A stretch of 64,000 bases of DNA from Pseudomonas sp. S37 (GTDB taxonomy: Bacteria > Pseudomonadota > Gammaproteobacteria > Pseudomonadales > Pseudomonadaceae): positions 62,001 to 126,000 of the forward strand of contig NZ_JACVZC010000004.1 of assembly GCF_016658545.1 (NCBI RefSeq), written 5' to 3'. The notes beneath the pieces were generated by a model. It saw nothing but the letters and a program-made list of their open reading frames with translations. It made no database searches and was not told where the DNA came from. Positions 34,259 through 43,523 of this stretch are shown in pieces. Numbering within the stretch: the stretch's first letter is position 1; each line of letters opens with the position of its first letter. Position numbers and translations under genes: made by a program.

Positions 34259-34873
34259 ATGATTGGTTTGCGGGAACAGCAGAAAGCCGCTAGGCGAGAG
34301 GCCATTAGCGAGGCAGCGGTGGCCCTGTTTGCCCGGCAGGGCTATCAAGGCACCACTATTGAGCAGATAGCGAAGGCTGCGGGGGTATCCGCCCCCACCG
34401 TATTCGCTTATTTCAAGAGCAAGCAGGAAATCTTGCTCGAAACACTGCGCGAGGCTGATGCTCGTGCAGTCATCGCGACCCGACAGTGCATCGCCCAGAT
34501 CGACGACCCTGCGCAGGCCCTGCTCCAATTGGAACGTCAGGTCGTTGAGCATGCGTTCGGCATGCTTCCAGCGGCTCTATGGCGGGAGCTTTTACCTCAA
34601 ATTATTGGGCAGTCAGGGTCTGGGCTGCCAGCCGCATATCGGAAGGTCAATGCTCTACTCGTTAAGGAAATCGCTTGGGTACTCAGTGAATTCAAACAGC
34701 GTGGGATGTTGAGGGAAGACCTTGACGTTGACTACGTAGCGTTTCTGGTGAACGACTACGGGCATCTGCAATTTCTGAGACTGGCAAGTCAAGAAGAACC
34801 AAATTTTGAGGATCATGCCTCCCAGGTTAAGCAGATGTTCGAGTTGCTTTTGGTAGGCATGAGATCGACGTAG
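34259..34873 (+). CDS. TetR-family transcriptional regulator
   Basis: The 204-residue protein has the TetR helix-turn-helix (ALFARQGYQGTTIEQIAKAA ... VSAPTVFAYFKSK) at residues 15-55 and a helical ligand domain. ATG 34259 follows AGGGGAGCGAAGG; the frame begins at 34229. It is divergent from the porin-amidohydrolase-MFS operon and is its likely repressor. Confidence 0.9.
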   Translation: MIGLREQQKAARREAISEAAVALFARQGYQGTTIEQIAKAAGVSAPTVFAYFKSKQEILLETLREADARAVIATRQCIAQIDDPAQALLQLERQVVEHAFGMLPAALWRELLPQIIGQSGSGLPAAYRKVNALLVKEIAWVLSEFKQRGMLREDLDVDYVAFLVNDYGHLQFLRLASQEEPNFEDHASQVKQMFELLLVGMRST

Positions 34874-35246
34874 CCGCAATCCCCTTGCCATAATCGGGTG
34901 CTCACCTTTTGCAACAGGCCCAGAAGCGAACGCCGTCAGCTCAGCGCCCTGCCCGCTACTCTGAACCGCGAAAAACACGACCTTGAGAGCACTGGGCGAG
35001 CGGATGGTCTCTGATTCGGTCAAGAATCATCGCTCGTGACTGCACCAGGCCACCTATTAATTTCGCTTAAAGGAAACTAGCGGAGCATCTAAGGAGGTAG
35101 GAGTTGTTTTACTTACTCACATCAAGAGCAGACTCAAACATCCTCAGTTTTTAACGACGACGCCCAATCAAACATCATGCCATCGATGGATTGATGAATC
35201 GCCACCCAAAATGCATAATGCAGTTAGCCATTTTGAGGGAAGTCGG
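34874..35246. other. Intergenic region between tetR and marR genes
   Basis: About 370 bp. A minus-strand frame (34655-35023) overlaps the tetR gene and looks like a shadow. I see no clear gene, terminator or repeat apart from the promoter region of the marR gene. GAGGGAAG at 35234-35241 is the marR ribosome site. Confidence 0.4.
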
Positions 35247-35717
35247 ATGTCTAAACGAGAACAGGTGGAACTGACAAATGATAGCGATGAGCCACTAGAC
35301 ACATCATTGGATGACCTCGTGGGATATGCGCTTCGCAGAGCTCAGAACAAAGTCTACCAGCATCTGGTGTCTGCTTTGGCAGAGCATGACCTCCGACCGG
35401 CCCAATTTACCGCCATGTCCATCATTGATCAAAATCCTGGCCTGATGCAGGCAGATCTTGCTAAATCCCTAGCTATTGAGCCCCCGCAGTTAGTTCTCTT
35501 GCTAAATAAACTAGAGCTGCGGGCAATTGCCGTCAGGGTTAGATGCAAGCCTGACAAGCGCTCGTATGGAATTTTTCTGAGCAGGTCTGGCGAACAGCTG
35601 CTTGAAAAGCTAAAGCAAGTTGCAATAGAAAGTGACTTAGAATCAACAAGATCTCTTACTACCGAAGAAAAAGATGGGCTAATGAAAGCCCTGAGGAAAA
35701 TTTATCGCGACACCTGA
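35247..35717 (+). CDS. MarR-family transcriptional regulator
   Basis: The 156-residue protein has the MarR winged helix (QADLAKSLAIEPPQLVLLLN, VRCKPDKRSYGIFLS wing) between dimerisation helices. ATG 35247 has GAGGGAAG upstream; an ATG at 35211 is also in frame. MarR proteins next to hydroxycinnamate operons usually respond to the CoA thioester made by Fcs. Here the gene lies beyond the end of fcs, convergent with it, so this role is likely but not proven. Confidence 0.9.
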   Translation: MSKREQVELTNDSDEPLDTSLDDLVGYALRRAQNKVYQHLVSALAEHDLRPAQFTAMSIIDQNPGLMQADLAKSLAIEPPQLVLLLNKLELRAIAVRVRCKPDKRSYGIFLSRSGEQLLEKLKQVAIESDLESTRSLTTEEKDGLMKALRKIYRDT

Positions 35718-35936
35718 GAAACCGCTGCTTCAGAGAAAGAGCGACCTGAGTCATTGGAAATACATTAAGAGTCCAAACTAGCCTAATCTCGCACCAACTA
35801 AATTATACTTTGCAGACGTCAAATGCTTTTCGCAGGCCTACTATGTGTGGACTTAAACGTTCTGGAAATGCGCTAGACATACCAGGCGTGCCGAATGGTA
35901 TGCCTAGCGCAACTTACCTACCGCGTAGAGCTCATT

Positions 35937-37817
35937 TCACCGAGGCTGCGGAGCAACTACACAGAGAGAAAGGGGATCATTGTAAAGCTTTTCCACCAGC
36001 TCAGCTCGCCGACTGAGCACGTTTTGCTGGTTCAGTGAGCCTTTATCAGTGATTTCCCCAGCGTTCAAGCTCGGCGGCTCTGGTACTAGATAAGCCCAAG
36101 CAACAAAGGACGCAGTGCCAGTGGATGTTCGATTGATGCTTTCAAGTAGCTGCAAAAGCCACGCCCTGACAGGCGCAGAAGACAAGACCTTTTCGATAGG
36201 GTCATCAGGCATCGATGCCAATGAGCGGCATTGCTCATAATGGGGGAAAACCATGAGTCCGATCTGCTGCCGATTGGGCGCTGTCACTACCACATCTTGG
36301 ATGTAAGGCGCACCCTCAAGAATAACTCTTGCACGCAGTGGCCCCACGCTTACGAATACACCCGTGCTCAGTTTGAAGTCCTCGGCTATCCGGCCATCGA
36401 ACATTAACCCCCACTCCGGATGCTCCTGGTCTGCGAAGCACAATGCATCGCCCGAACGGTAGTACCCTTCGTCATCAAAGGCGTTTCGATTCAAGTCATC
36501 CTGCTTCCAATAGCCAGGCATGACATGTGGCCCTCGGAAGCGGGCCTCTAATTTCCCATCGACCGGCGCCAGTTTGACCTCACATCCAGGCGCAGGCAGC
36601 CCCACATAGCCAGCAATAGCCACAGGGCCGGTTGTAAATGTGCAGGAAGGGGCCGTCTCAGTCATACCTAGGCCGGCCATGATCCTAATTCGCTCGTTAC
36701 AGTGCTTTTCTGCGATACGGTCGAGACGGTTCCATACAGCTTGACTGAGTCCAGCACCTGCAAAGAACAACATTTTGATTTTCGAGAAGAACGTCGAGCG
36801 AAGAGCAGCGTCTGCTTCCAAAGCGACCACCAGTTCCTCCCAGCCCTTTGGAACAGTCAGGTAAGCGGTGGGGGCGATTTCACGCAAGTTCCGTAGAGTT
36901 TCACCGAAGTGTTGGGGGGTTGGGCGCCCATCGTCTAAATACAGTGTTCCCCCATTGTACAAAACGATGCCCACATTATGGCTTCCGCCGAAAGTATGGT
37001 TCCAGGGCAGCCAATCAACCAAGACAGGTGGATCTATGCCAAACTCAGGAAAAGTTTGAAGGAGCATTTGTTGATTACTGGTGAGCATGCCTTGAGTAGT
37101 GATAACCGCCTTGGGCAACTTTGTAGAGCCACTCGTAAATAAAAACTTGGCGATAGTGCCAGAGTCAGTACAGGAAAACGCGAGATCCGCGAATGACAAA
37201 TCCACCTCAGTAGCAAAATCACTGAAGGGAATTGTAATCCTATTAGTGACACCTCCAGTGGCAATAACTACCGGAGTCGCATCAGGAATGACAGCACAAA
37301 TCGCCCTTTCATATGCTTGGCCATCACTCGCCATGACCAAACCAGGCTCAAGTAAGTCGACAATATATTTTAGTTTTGCAAAATCTGTTGCGACAGTTGA
37401 GTAGGCAGGAGATGCCGGACATACTGGGACACCGAGATAATATGCTGCCAGAGTCATCTGGAGGTGTTCCAGATCGTTCCCAGACAATATCAGAATTGGT
37501 CTAGAGGGACTTAGCTCGTACTTCACTAGATGGGCCGCCACAGTCCGAACCCTTTGAAGCATCTCTTTATAACTTATGCGGTGCCACTCACCATCCGATC
37601 CACGGCGAGCCACAAAGGTTGTGTTCGGCCTGGCTTCGGCCCAGTACACCAGACGATCTAGAATTCTAGGCGGCGCCTCCTTGAGCTTTTCTAGCGAGGA
37701 AAGATAAAAACAACCATCTCGCTGCTCAATATTCACAACCGGCGCTCCAATCTCCACCGGACGAAACGGAGTGGAGGCTTGCAAGGAGGAGTTATTGTTC
37801 AATATTTTAACCTCCAT
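35937..37817 (-). CDS. fcs: Feruloyl-CoA synthase
   Basis: The 626-residue acyl-adenylate enzyme has LFTSGSTKLPKAVI (AMP-binding P-loop), GLGMTETAPSCTFT (A5 motif) and YRSGDALCFAD. It activates ferulate, p-coumarate or caffeate to CoA thioesters in the cytoplasm. It is the last gene of the ech-vdh-fcs set, 36 nt after vdh. The ATG at 37817 has no ribosome site before it, whereas GGAGG inside the first codons lies 8 nt before a TTG at 37802, which may be the true start (giving 621 residues). Confidence 0.93.
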   Translation of the reverse strand: MEVKILNNNSSLQASTPFRPVEIGAPVVNIEQRDGCFYLSSLEKLKEAPPRILDRLVYWAEARPNTTFVARRGSDGEWHRISYKEMLQRVRTVAAHLVKYELSPSRPILILSGNDLEHLQMTLAAYYLGVPVCPASPAYSTVATDFAKLKYIVDLLEPGLVMASDGQAYERAICAVIPDATPVVIATGGVTNRITIPFSDFATEVDLSFADLAFSCTDSGTIAKFLFTSGSTKLPKAVITTQGMLTSNQQMLLQTFPEFGIDPPVLVDWLPWNHTFGGSHNVGIVLYNGGTLYLDDGRPTPQHFGETLRNLREIAPTAYLTVPKGWEELVVALEADAALRSTFFSKIKMLFFAGAGLSQAVWNRLDRIAEKHCNERIRIMAGLGMTETAPSCTFTTGPVAIAGYVGLPAPGCEVKLAPVDGKLEARFRGPHVMPGYWKQDDLNRNAFDDEGYYRSGDALCFADQEHPEWGLMFDGRIAEDFKLSTGVFVSVGPLRARVILEGAPYIQDVVVTAPNRQQIGLMVFPHYEQCRSLASMPDDPIEKVLSSAPVRAWLLQLLESINRTSTGTASFVAWAYLVPEPPSLNAGEITDKGSLNQQNVLSRRAELVEKLYNDPLSLCVVAPQPR

Positions 37818-37852
37818 CTAACTAAGCATGATTTCTCACGAGTTAGAAAATA

Positions 37853-39295
37853 TTAAATGGGGTATTGCCTAGGGCCGTTCTGCATTGTGATCCAGCGCAA
37901 CTGTGTAAAATGGTCAATGCTCGCGCTTGATCCGAAACTTCCATAGCCACTCGACTTTACGCCGCCGAAAGGCATTGGAGCTTCATCATGTACCGTAGGG
38001 CCATTAATATGGCATATACCGGACTCCAAACGTTGCGCTAATGCCAGGGCTCGGGAAGAACTCTTGCTGAAGATCGCCGCTGATAAGCCAAACTCTGAAT
38101 CGTTGGCTAGCTTCAGCAGCTCCTCATCTCCTTTGCCTCTGACGATTACAGCTACCGGGCCAAAGGACTCCTCATAATAAAGGCGCATTGCTGGAGTTAC
38201 GTGGTCAAGCAAGACAGGCTGCATCACACTTCCCTCAATTCCACCCCCGGCCAACAAAGAAGCGCCGTTCTGGACTGCATCTTGGACGAGCGCTAAGACG
38301 CGTCGGGCCGCAGCTTCATCAATGAGCGAGCCGAGCACCGCCTCACCTGGCGGGCCCGCCACCAAGGACTGGGTTTTGAGAGTCATTCGTTCTGCGAACT
38401 CATTTGCTATGGACTCATCAACGATCAACCGCTCAGTTGACATGCATATTTGTCCTTGATTGAAATAGGCGCCAAATGCCGCAGCCTCAACAGCACAGTT
38501 TACATCGGCATCATCCAGCACCAGGAAAGGGGCCTTCCCCCCTAACTCAAGAACTGCTGGTTTCAGGTATTTACCCGCGAGTTGCCCGATAATACGACCC
38601 ACGCCCGTTGACCCAGTGAAATTAACCCTCCTAACTGCCGGGTTGCTAATGAGCCGTTCAACGATAGCGGGAGCGTCAGCTGGTGCATTACTGATCACAT
38701 TCACAACCCCATCACCCAGCTCAGCCGACTGGAGCACCTCCCCTATCAAGGCATGTGCTGCTGGGCTGCATTCAGATGTTTTGAGCACAACCGTGTTACC
38801 GCACGCCAACGGCATCGCTATTGCTCGAGTAGCCAAAATAAGCGGGGCATTCCAAGGAGCGATACCTAAGACCACTCCGCACGGCTGCCTGACAGCCATG
38901 CTGAAGCTACCAGGCACATCTGAAGCAATAATTTCCCCTTTGATCTGGGTAGTCATGGCGGCTGCATCGCGCAGCATGTTGGCCGCGAGTTTGACGTTGA
39001 AGCCGTACCACCTCTCAGTGGCGCCTGTCTCAGTAGCCATCGACATGAACTCCGAAGCCCGCGACTCCAGAAGCTCCGCTGCTCTGGTGAGACGCGCCCG
39101 TCTTTCACCTGGGCCAAGAGAGGCCCAAGCGGGGAATGCGCGTTGAGCGGCTGTCACAGCTTTATCAGCATCTTCCAGCGAGGCTGCTGCAACTCGGCTA
39201 ACGACTTCACCGGTGAAAGGGCTGATGCGGTCGTAAGTAGCGCCATTCGAAGCCTGTACCTGAATGCCATCAATGAGTAGTGGAACGTCGAACAT
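37853..39295 (-). CDS. vdh: Vanillin dehydrogenase
   Basis: The 480-residue aldehyde dehydrogenase has the NAD-site FTGSTGVGR, the catalytic Glu in LELGGKAP and the catalytic Cys in QGQICMSTER. Its place between ech and fcs identifies it as the enzyme that oxidises vanillin or 4-hydroxybenzaldehyde to the acid with NAD. ATG 39295 is preferred over ATG 39301 because AGGA lies at proper distance only from the former. Confidence 0.93.
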   Translation of the reverse strand: MFDVPLLIDGIQVQASNGATYDRISPFTGEVVSRVAAASLEDADKAVTAAQRAFPAWASLGPGERRARLTRAAELLESRASEFMSMATETGATERWYGFNVKLAANMLRDAAAMTTQIKGEIIASDVPGSFSMAVRQPCGVVLGIAPWNAPLILATRAIAMPLACGNTVVLKTSECSPAAHALIGEVLQSAELGDGVVNVISNAPADAPAIVERLISNPAVRRVNFTGSTGVGRIIGQLAGKYLKPAVLELGGKAPFLVLDDADVNCAVEAAAFGAYFNQGQICMSTERLIVDESIANEFAERMTLKTQSLVAGPPGEAVLGSLIDEAAARRVLALVQDAVQNGASLLAGGGIEGSVMQPVLLDHVTPAMRLYYEESFGPVAVIVRGKGDEELLKLANDSEFGLSAAIFSKSSSRALALAQRLESGICHINGPTVHDEAPMPFGGVKSSGYGSFGSSASIDHFTQLRWITMQNGPRQYPI

Positions 39296-39355
39296 GCCCA
39301 TTTTCCTCAGTTCAGAGAAATGGGCGGCAAGTGACTTCAGCCGCCCATAGATAAG

Positions 39356-40186
39356 TCAGCGGCGGTAGGTCTCAAGCCCGGGCTTGATCGACTTATCGTC
39401 CAAAAACTGCTTGAGGCCTTGGGCCCGCCCCCCCTCGGGGTCACGCAGCTGGGCTTGGTCGAGCTTGGCGTAGAGGTAGTCCTCACCCTGCTCCCAAGTG
39501 AGTTCTCGACACCGTTTGAAACCGTTCTTAGCCGCCCTTAGAACTACCGGGTTTTTCTCCAGCAGATTCATTGCGAGCTCAGTAACAGCGGCTTTCAAAT
39601 CGGCAAAGGGCACGCTGCTATTCACCAATCCCATCTGAGCCGCTTTCTGACCGCTGAACGTCTTGCCAGTCATGATGTAAAACAGAGACTCTCGGTGGCC
39701 GACAGTATCAGCCATCGCTTTGCTGACGAGGTTTCCGGGCGGTATACCCCAATTGATTTCCGAAAGCCCGAACGTGGCCTCATCGGCACTGATTGCGAGA
39801 TCGCAAGCCACCAGGGGACTGAAACCTCCACCAAAGCACCAGCCATTCACCATCGCAATGGTCGGTTTGCTGTAAAGGCGCAGACGGCGCCATTGCCACT
39901 CGGAAGCCTCGCGCCGAATCTTTTCTTGGAAAATCTCCGGAGCTTGATCAACCTCGCGGAAGTATTCTTTGAGATCCATTCCTGCTGTCCATGCGGTACC
40001 TTCTCCGGTGAGCACAAGCACTCCAGCATCTGGATCCTGCTCAACCGCGTCCAACACCTCAAGCATTTCGCGATTCAGAGTAGGGCTCATCGCGTTTCGC
40101 TTTTCCGGTCGATTGAGACTCACCCAGGCAATGCCTTGTTCAACAGTAACCTTAACAGTCTGCCAGCGATCACTATACTTACTCAT
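39356..40186 (-). CDS. ech: p-Hydroxycinnamoyl-CoA hydratase/lyase (enoyl-CoA hydratase/aldolase)
   Basis: The 276-residue crotonase-fold enzyme shows WTAGMDLKEYFRE, NGWCFGGGFSPLVACDLAIS and FGLSEINWGIPPGN, the pattern of feruloyl-CoA hydratase/aldolase. It hydrates feruloyl-CoA and splits it into vanillin and acetyl-CoA, the non-beta-oxidative route. It lies upstream of vdh (60-nt gap) and downstream of an MFS transporter gene (102-nt gap). Confidence 0.95.
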   Translation of the reverse strand: MSKYSDRWQTVKVTVEQGIAWVSLNRPEKRNAMSPTLNREMLEVLDAVEQDPDAGVLVLTGEGTAWTAGMDLKEYFREVDQAPEIFQEKIRREASEWQWRRLRLYSKPTIAMVNGWCFGGGFSPLVACDLAISADEATFGLSEINWGIPPGNLVSKAMADTVGHRESLFYIMTGKTFSGQKAAQMGLVNSSVPFADLKAAVTELAMNLLEKNPVVLRAAKNGFKRCRELTWEQGEDYLYAKLDQAQLRDPEGGRAQGLKQFLDDKSIKPGLETYRR

Positions 40187-40288
40187 ACAATAAACCTCTC
40201 TTTTTTCATTGTTATTTCAAGTTCAGGCCCATGGCTAACTACTTGATTTTTGCATGGGAACATGCCTGGGTACTATTTGCACTTACAG

Positions 40289-41467
40289 TCAAACAGCCTG
40301 TTTACTCATACCTCGTACAAGAACCGCAGCGGCGATACAAACACCTGGAGTGGCGGCGTATATGACGCCAGCGCTACCGATACCAGCGGCTAAAATCTGG
40401 CCAGCAATTAGTGGGCCCGCGACTGATCCTAGGCGCCCTATGGCGACCGCTGCCCCTACGCCGGTCGCACGAAAGTGAGTCGGGTACAGTGAAGGTGTGG
40501 TGGCATATAAGAGCAACTGAGCGGCAATCACAAACCCACCAGCTAAAAAACCCACAATAAGCATTGATCCCACAGATGTCACAGATGCGACACCAAGGAG
40601 GCTAGCCACTAGACCGGCATAGACGAAGCAGATTACAAGCGTCTTGTTAAAGCGATCTAACAAAAAGCCGCCTAGTAATGAACCTATTGCCCCACCAATA
40701 TTGAACGAGACCTGTACCTGAGCGGCATCTAACTGGTTGAACCCAAGCCCCAACAACAGCGAAGGTAACCAGTTCAGCAGCATATACATCACTGTCAGAG
40801 TGAAAAAGTACGAAATCCATAGGCAGAGGGTGGTGCCCATGCGCCCTGCGCCACAGAGCGCATTGAGTGTCGAGGAACCATCAATAGCATACGGCTTTTG
40901 AAAAGATGTCGACTCCTGAAGCCAAACAATTAACATCGGCACTATCAGTAAAGGCGCCACGCCTCCCACAACAAATACCAGTCTCCAGTCGTCTCCGTAA
41001 GATACCCCGAGCAAGGACGCCAAAGCCCCTCCAAGCGGTACGCCGCAGTACATGATACTAACTGCGGTACTACGTTTTCGTTCGTCTACAGCTTCAGCAC
41101 AAAGGGCAATCAAATTAGGAAGCGCCGCACCAAGGCCTATCCCCGTGAATAGTCGAGCAACGATTAGAGAGGCGAAGGTATCCGTCAACACGGTGACTAT
41201 AGAGAAAATACCGAATAGCATTACTGCGCCGATTAAAACAGTTTTGCGTCCTAATCGGTCAGCCAGCAAACCTCCATAGAACGATCCAGGCAGCAGTCCA
41301 ATCAAACCTGCACTGAAGACCCACCCCAAACCAGCTGAGTCGAGCTGATAGCTCTGTTTGATACCGGAGGCTGCAATACCGACCGACTGAAGATCTAGCC
41401 CTTCAATAAGGGCCACCAGGAAACAAAGTACGACTGTGAGGCTAGCTCGAGAGGCTGTGGCAGGCAT
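40289..41467 (-). CDS. Aromatic acid:H+ symporter (MFS, AAHS-like)
   Basis: The 392-residue protein has 12 membrane segments, an early LIEGLDLQSVGIAASGIKQ motif as in the aromatic acid symporter group (charged residue in segment 1), and GGLLADRLGRKTVLIG between segments 2 and 3. Position directly before ech-vdh-fcs suggests uptake of hydroxycinnamates. ATG 41467 is preferred; the open frame begins at 41509. A palindromic motif (41512-41526) lies 45 bp upstream, at the operon promoter. Confidence 0.88.
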   Translation of the reverse strand: MPATASRASLTVVLCFLVALIEGLDLQSVGIAASGIKQSYQLDSAGLGWVFSAGLIGLLPGSFYGGLLADRLGRKTVLIGAVMLFGIFSIVTVLTDTFASLIVARLFTGIGLGAALPNLIALCAEAVDERKRSTAVSIMYCGVPLGGALASLLGVSYGDDWRLVFVVGGVAPLLIVPMLIVWLQESTSFQKPYAIDGSSTLNALCGAGRMGTTLCLWISYFFTLTVMYMLLNWLPSLLLGLGFNQLDAAQVQVSFNIGGAIGSLLGGFLLDRFNKTLVICFVYAGLVASLLGVASVTSVGSMLIVGFLAGGFVIAAQLLLYATTPSLYPTHFRATGVGAAVAIGRLGSVAGPLIAGQILAAGIGSAGVIYAATPGVCIAAAVLVRGMSKQAV

Positions 41468-41511
41468 AGGTAGGACTCTATTTGTTTTAAGACGCCATGC
41501 AATGCACAAAG

Positions 41512-41526
41512 GTTAACAACATTAAC
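41512..41526. promoter_or_regulatory. Candidate operator of the hydroxycinnamate operon
   Basis: The 15-mer GTTAACAACATTAAC is a palindrome with arms GTTAA/TTAAC. Its reverse complement, GTTAATGTTGTTAAC, matches the motif at 42573-42587 at 13 of 15 positions. It sits just upstream of the transporter gene that leads into ech-vdh-fcs. Confidence 0.5.
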
Positions 41527-41624
41527 TAATTTAGCGCCAGCGGCCAATCTACGGCTCGTAGCCGTCAGTAACCTAATGATTTTGTTGATATAGTTGAGGC
41601 AGCTATCCGAAATGCGATCTTGTC

Positions 41625-41642
41625 CTATCGAAAATTCGATAG
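41625..41642. promoter_or_regulatory. Inverted repeat between araC-type and transporter genes
   Basis: The sequence CTATCGAAAATTCGATAG has 8-bp arms around an AA spacer. It lies 41 bp past the stop of the AraC-type gene and about 160 bp before the transporter gene, so it could be a regulator site or part of a weak terminator. No T-run follows. Confidence 0.35.
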
Positions 41643-41682
41643 CTTTACATGCAAAAGCTAGCGAACAAAATTGAGGCGCGCC

Positions 41683-42552
41683 CTACAGGGCGCGTCGGAG
41701 GGTCGTTTTGGGGTACTCACCGAACAGGGTGTGATAGGCGTGTGAAAATCTTCCCAGGTGCCAAAAAGACCATCGCATAGCGATTTCTGCCACGGTCACT
41801 TCTGTAGGATCCGCACGCAGAAGGTCTCGCCTAGCCGCATTCAAGCGGCGGTTTTTTAGCCATGCAGTCGGCGACATGCCTGCATATCTCAAAAAAGATT
41901 GCTGAACGTGTCGAACCGACACGCCTGTAGCTGCAGCCATGTCAAGGATGCTCAAACAGTCAAACGGGGAGTCATGTGCGAGCTGCTTCACGCCTTCCAC
42001 AATCCGCCGCGAGTAGCAATTGGTGCGGCGATGTGGCTCATGATGGGCAGCCTCATCTAGGAGCAAGAAGCATCCATCTGCGATCTGCTGGGAAAACCCT
42101 GGCTGATCAATGTCGAACCTGCCGTTCATAGCCCCGCTAAGGTAGCCAGAAAGCAAGGTTGCATAAGGTCTGCAGCTGGGGGAGCGTAGTGGTTGCAGAA
42201 TGAGATGATCGAGAGGCGCAAGCCCGCGCGCGTGCGCGGGAAGCTTGAGAACGACTGCGACCTCACGGTAGTGCTCTGGAGTAACCCACCCATTACAGGT
42301 CTGGCCGTCGAGTAGGTACAGCGTATTCTCTGTCAGGTCGAAACTGAAAACCAAGGTGTCGACTGGAGCATGGAACTCCTGCTCAACACGAAGATTCATG
42401 CTCTCCTCGTACAGCTCTATTCCGCTTATCTCAGCATGAACGAGCTTTCCATGGTAGCGGCCAGATGACATCTGTGTGTAGCTCTCCTCCCACCCGCTCA
42501 GCGCAACGTGACGATCACAAAACTCAGTTGTCTCCACCACACGGATCGGCAT
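41683..42552 (-). CDS. AraC-family transcriptional regulator
   Basis: The 289-residue protein has a C-terminal AraC DNA-binding domain (LDMAAATGVSVRHVQQSFLR; VTVAEIAMRWSFWHLGRFSH) and an N-terminal domain of the type found in activators of aromatic catabolism (AraC-binding-like). AAGGTGAGC precedes the ATG. It lies between the hydroxycinnamate operon and the divergent TorF/CocE operon. A palindromic motif also present at the former promoter lies 20 bp upstream of its start. Confidence 0.88.
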   Translation of the reverse strand: MPIRVVETTEFCDRHVALSGWEESYTQMSSGRYHGKLVHAEISGIELYEESMNLRVEQEFHAPVDTLVFSFDLTENTLYLLDGQTCNGWVTPEHYREVAVVLKLPAHARGLAPLDHLILQPLRSPSCRPYATLLSGYLSGAMNGRFDIDQPGFSQQIADGCFLLLDEAAHHEPHRRTNCYSRRIVEGVKQLAHDSPFDCLSILDMAAATGVSVRHVQQSFLRYAGMSPTAWLKNRRLNAARRDLLRADPTEVTVAEIAMRWSFWHLGRFSHAYHTLFGEYPKTTLRRAL

Positions 42553-42572
42553 AAGCTCACCTTCAACACCTT

Positions 42573-42587
42573 GTTAATGACGTTAAC
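42573..42587. promoter_or_regulatory. Candidate operator, second copy
   Basis: The 15-mer GTTAATGACGTTAAC is a palindrome and the counterpart of 41512-41526. It lies between the AraC-type gene (minus) and the TorF gene (plus), close to the former. A shared regulator, possibly AraC- or MarR-type, could act on both promoters. Confidence 0.5.
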
Positions 42588-42770
42588 TATAAACCTAAGC
42601 TCCTTTGCGTTTGTTCGCAAGGTGGATAGATTGAGCGTGAGCGAAGGCTGTAGCTTGGGAGCCGGAGCCTCGTCATGGCCTTACCGCATCGAGGCCTGAA
42701 GAAAAATAGATAATCGCAATAACTACATTAGTGCCAATCTGCCATCAAAAATAAGAACGGAGCGGAGCAC

Positions 42771-43499
42771 ATGAAACAGAGCACCCTGTGCCTTGGCGCA
42801 GCTGTTGCCTTGGCCAGTTCACTGACAGCACACGCAGTGGAAATCAACCACGACCTTTCTCTTAACCTCCTAGTGACGGGCGCAAGTGATTACCGGACGG
42901 GCGGCATATCTCAGACTCGAAATAATCCTACTCTTCAGTTTGACGTGAGCCTCCAACACTCGAGTGGACTTTTACTGGGCGTATTTACCTCCAATGTCGA
43001 TTTCGACACAGATACACGTCGCGAATATGATTACTACGCCGGAATAATCAAATCGCTCACCGACAATATAAGCGCATCGCTAATTTACTATGAATACGAC
43101 TACCCGAAAGATAGTCAATTCAATTATGGTGAATGGATCGGCACAATTACCGCCTACGACTTCACGCTGGGTATGAAATATACCAAAGAGGTGAAACCGT
43201 ATGGTGATGACCGAAGTGTAATATGGGCTGGGTACTCTCTTGACCTACCCTATGGGTCGTCAATCGATTTCAGATGGGGCTATTCTGATGCCAAAGACCC
43301 AATATTTATCAGCTCAAGCGGAAGCACACGCAGTGGCTACCGCGACTGGGAAGTCGGCGTAAATAAAGATTTCGTCGGAGTAAATTGGCGACTGTCTTAC
43401 GTTGATACGGATCTTTCTAGAACGGAGTGCGAATCCACACAAGGCTTAGACGACATTTGCTCTGCGACCGTTATGCTTTCGGCTTCGAAACTGTTTTGA
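42771..43499 (+). CDS. TorF-family outer-membrane protein (putative porin)
   Basis: The 242-residue protein has a signal peptide (MKQSTLCLGAAVALASSLTA HA-type cleavage) and a beta-strand pattern of the TorF family (SLNLLVTGASDYRTGGISQT, GVFTSNVDFD, YYAGIIKSL). It ends in Phe (SASKLF), the usual signal for outer-membrane assembly. GGAGCGGAG precedes the ATG. It leads a plus-strand operon with the CocE-type hydrolase and the DUF3237 protein and may admit their substrate. Confidence 0.85.
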   Translation: MKQSTLCLGAAVALASSLTAHAVEINHDLSLNLLVTGASDYRTGGISQTRNNPTLQFDVSLQHSSGLLLGVFTSNVDFDTDTRREYDYYAGIIKSLTDNISASLIYYEYDYPKDSQFNYGEWIGTITAYDFTLGMKYTKEVKPYGDDRSVIWAGYSLDLPYGSSIDFRWGYSDAKDPIFISSSGSTRSGYRDWEVGVNKDFVGVNWRLSYVDTDLSRTECESTQGLDDICSATVMLSASKLF

Positions 43500-43523
43500 T
43501 TTTTTTGGCTACAGAGGTGCCTC

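Noticed and set aside
34655..35023. Minus-strand frame of 122 codons overlapping the tetR gene
   Set aside because: Half of it lies opposite the TetR coding sequence and has no ribosome site; most likely a shadow frame.
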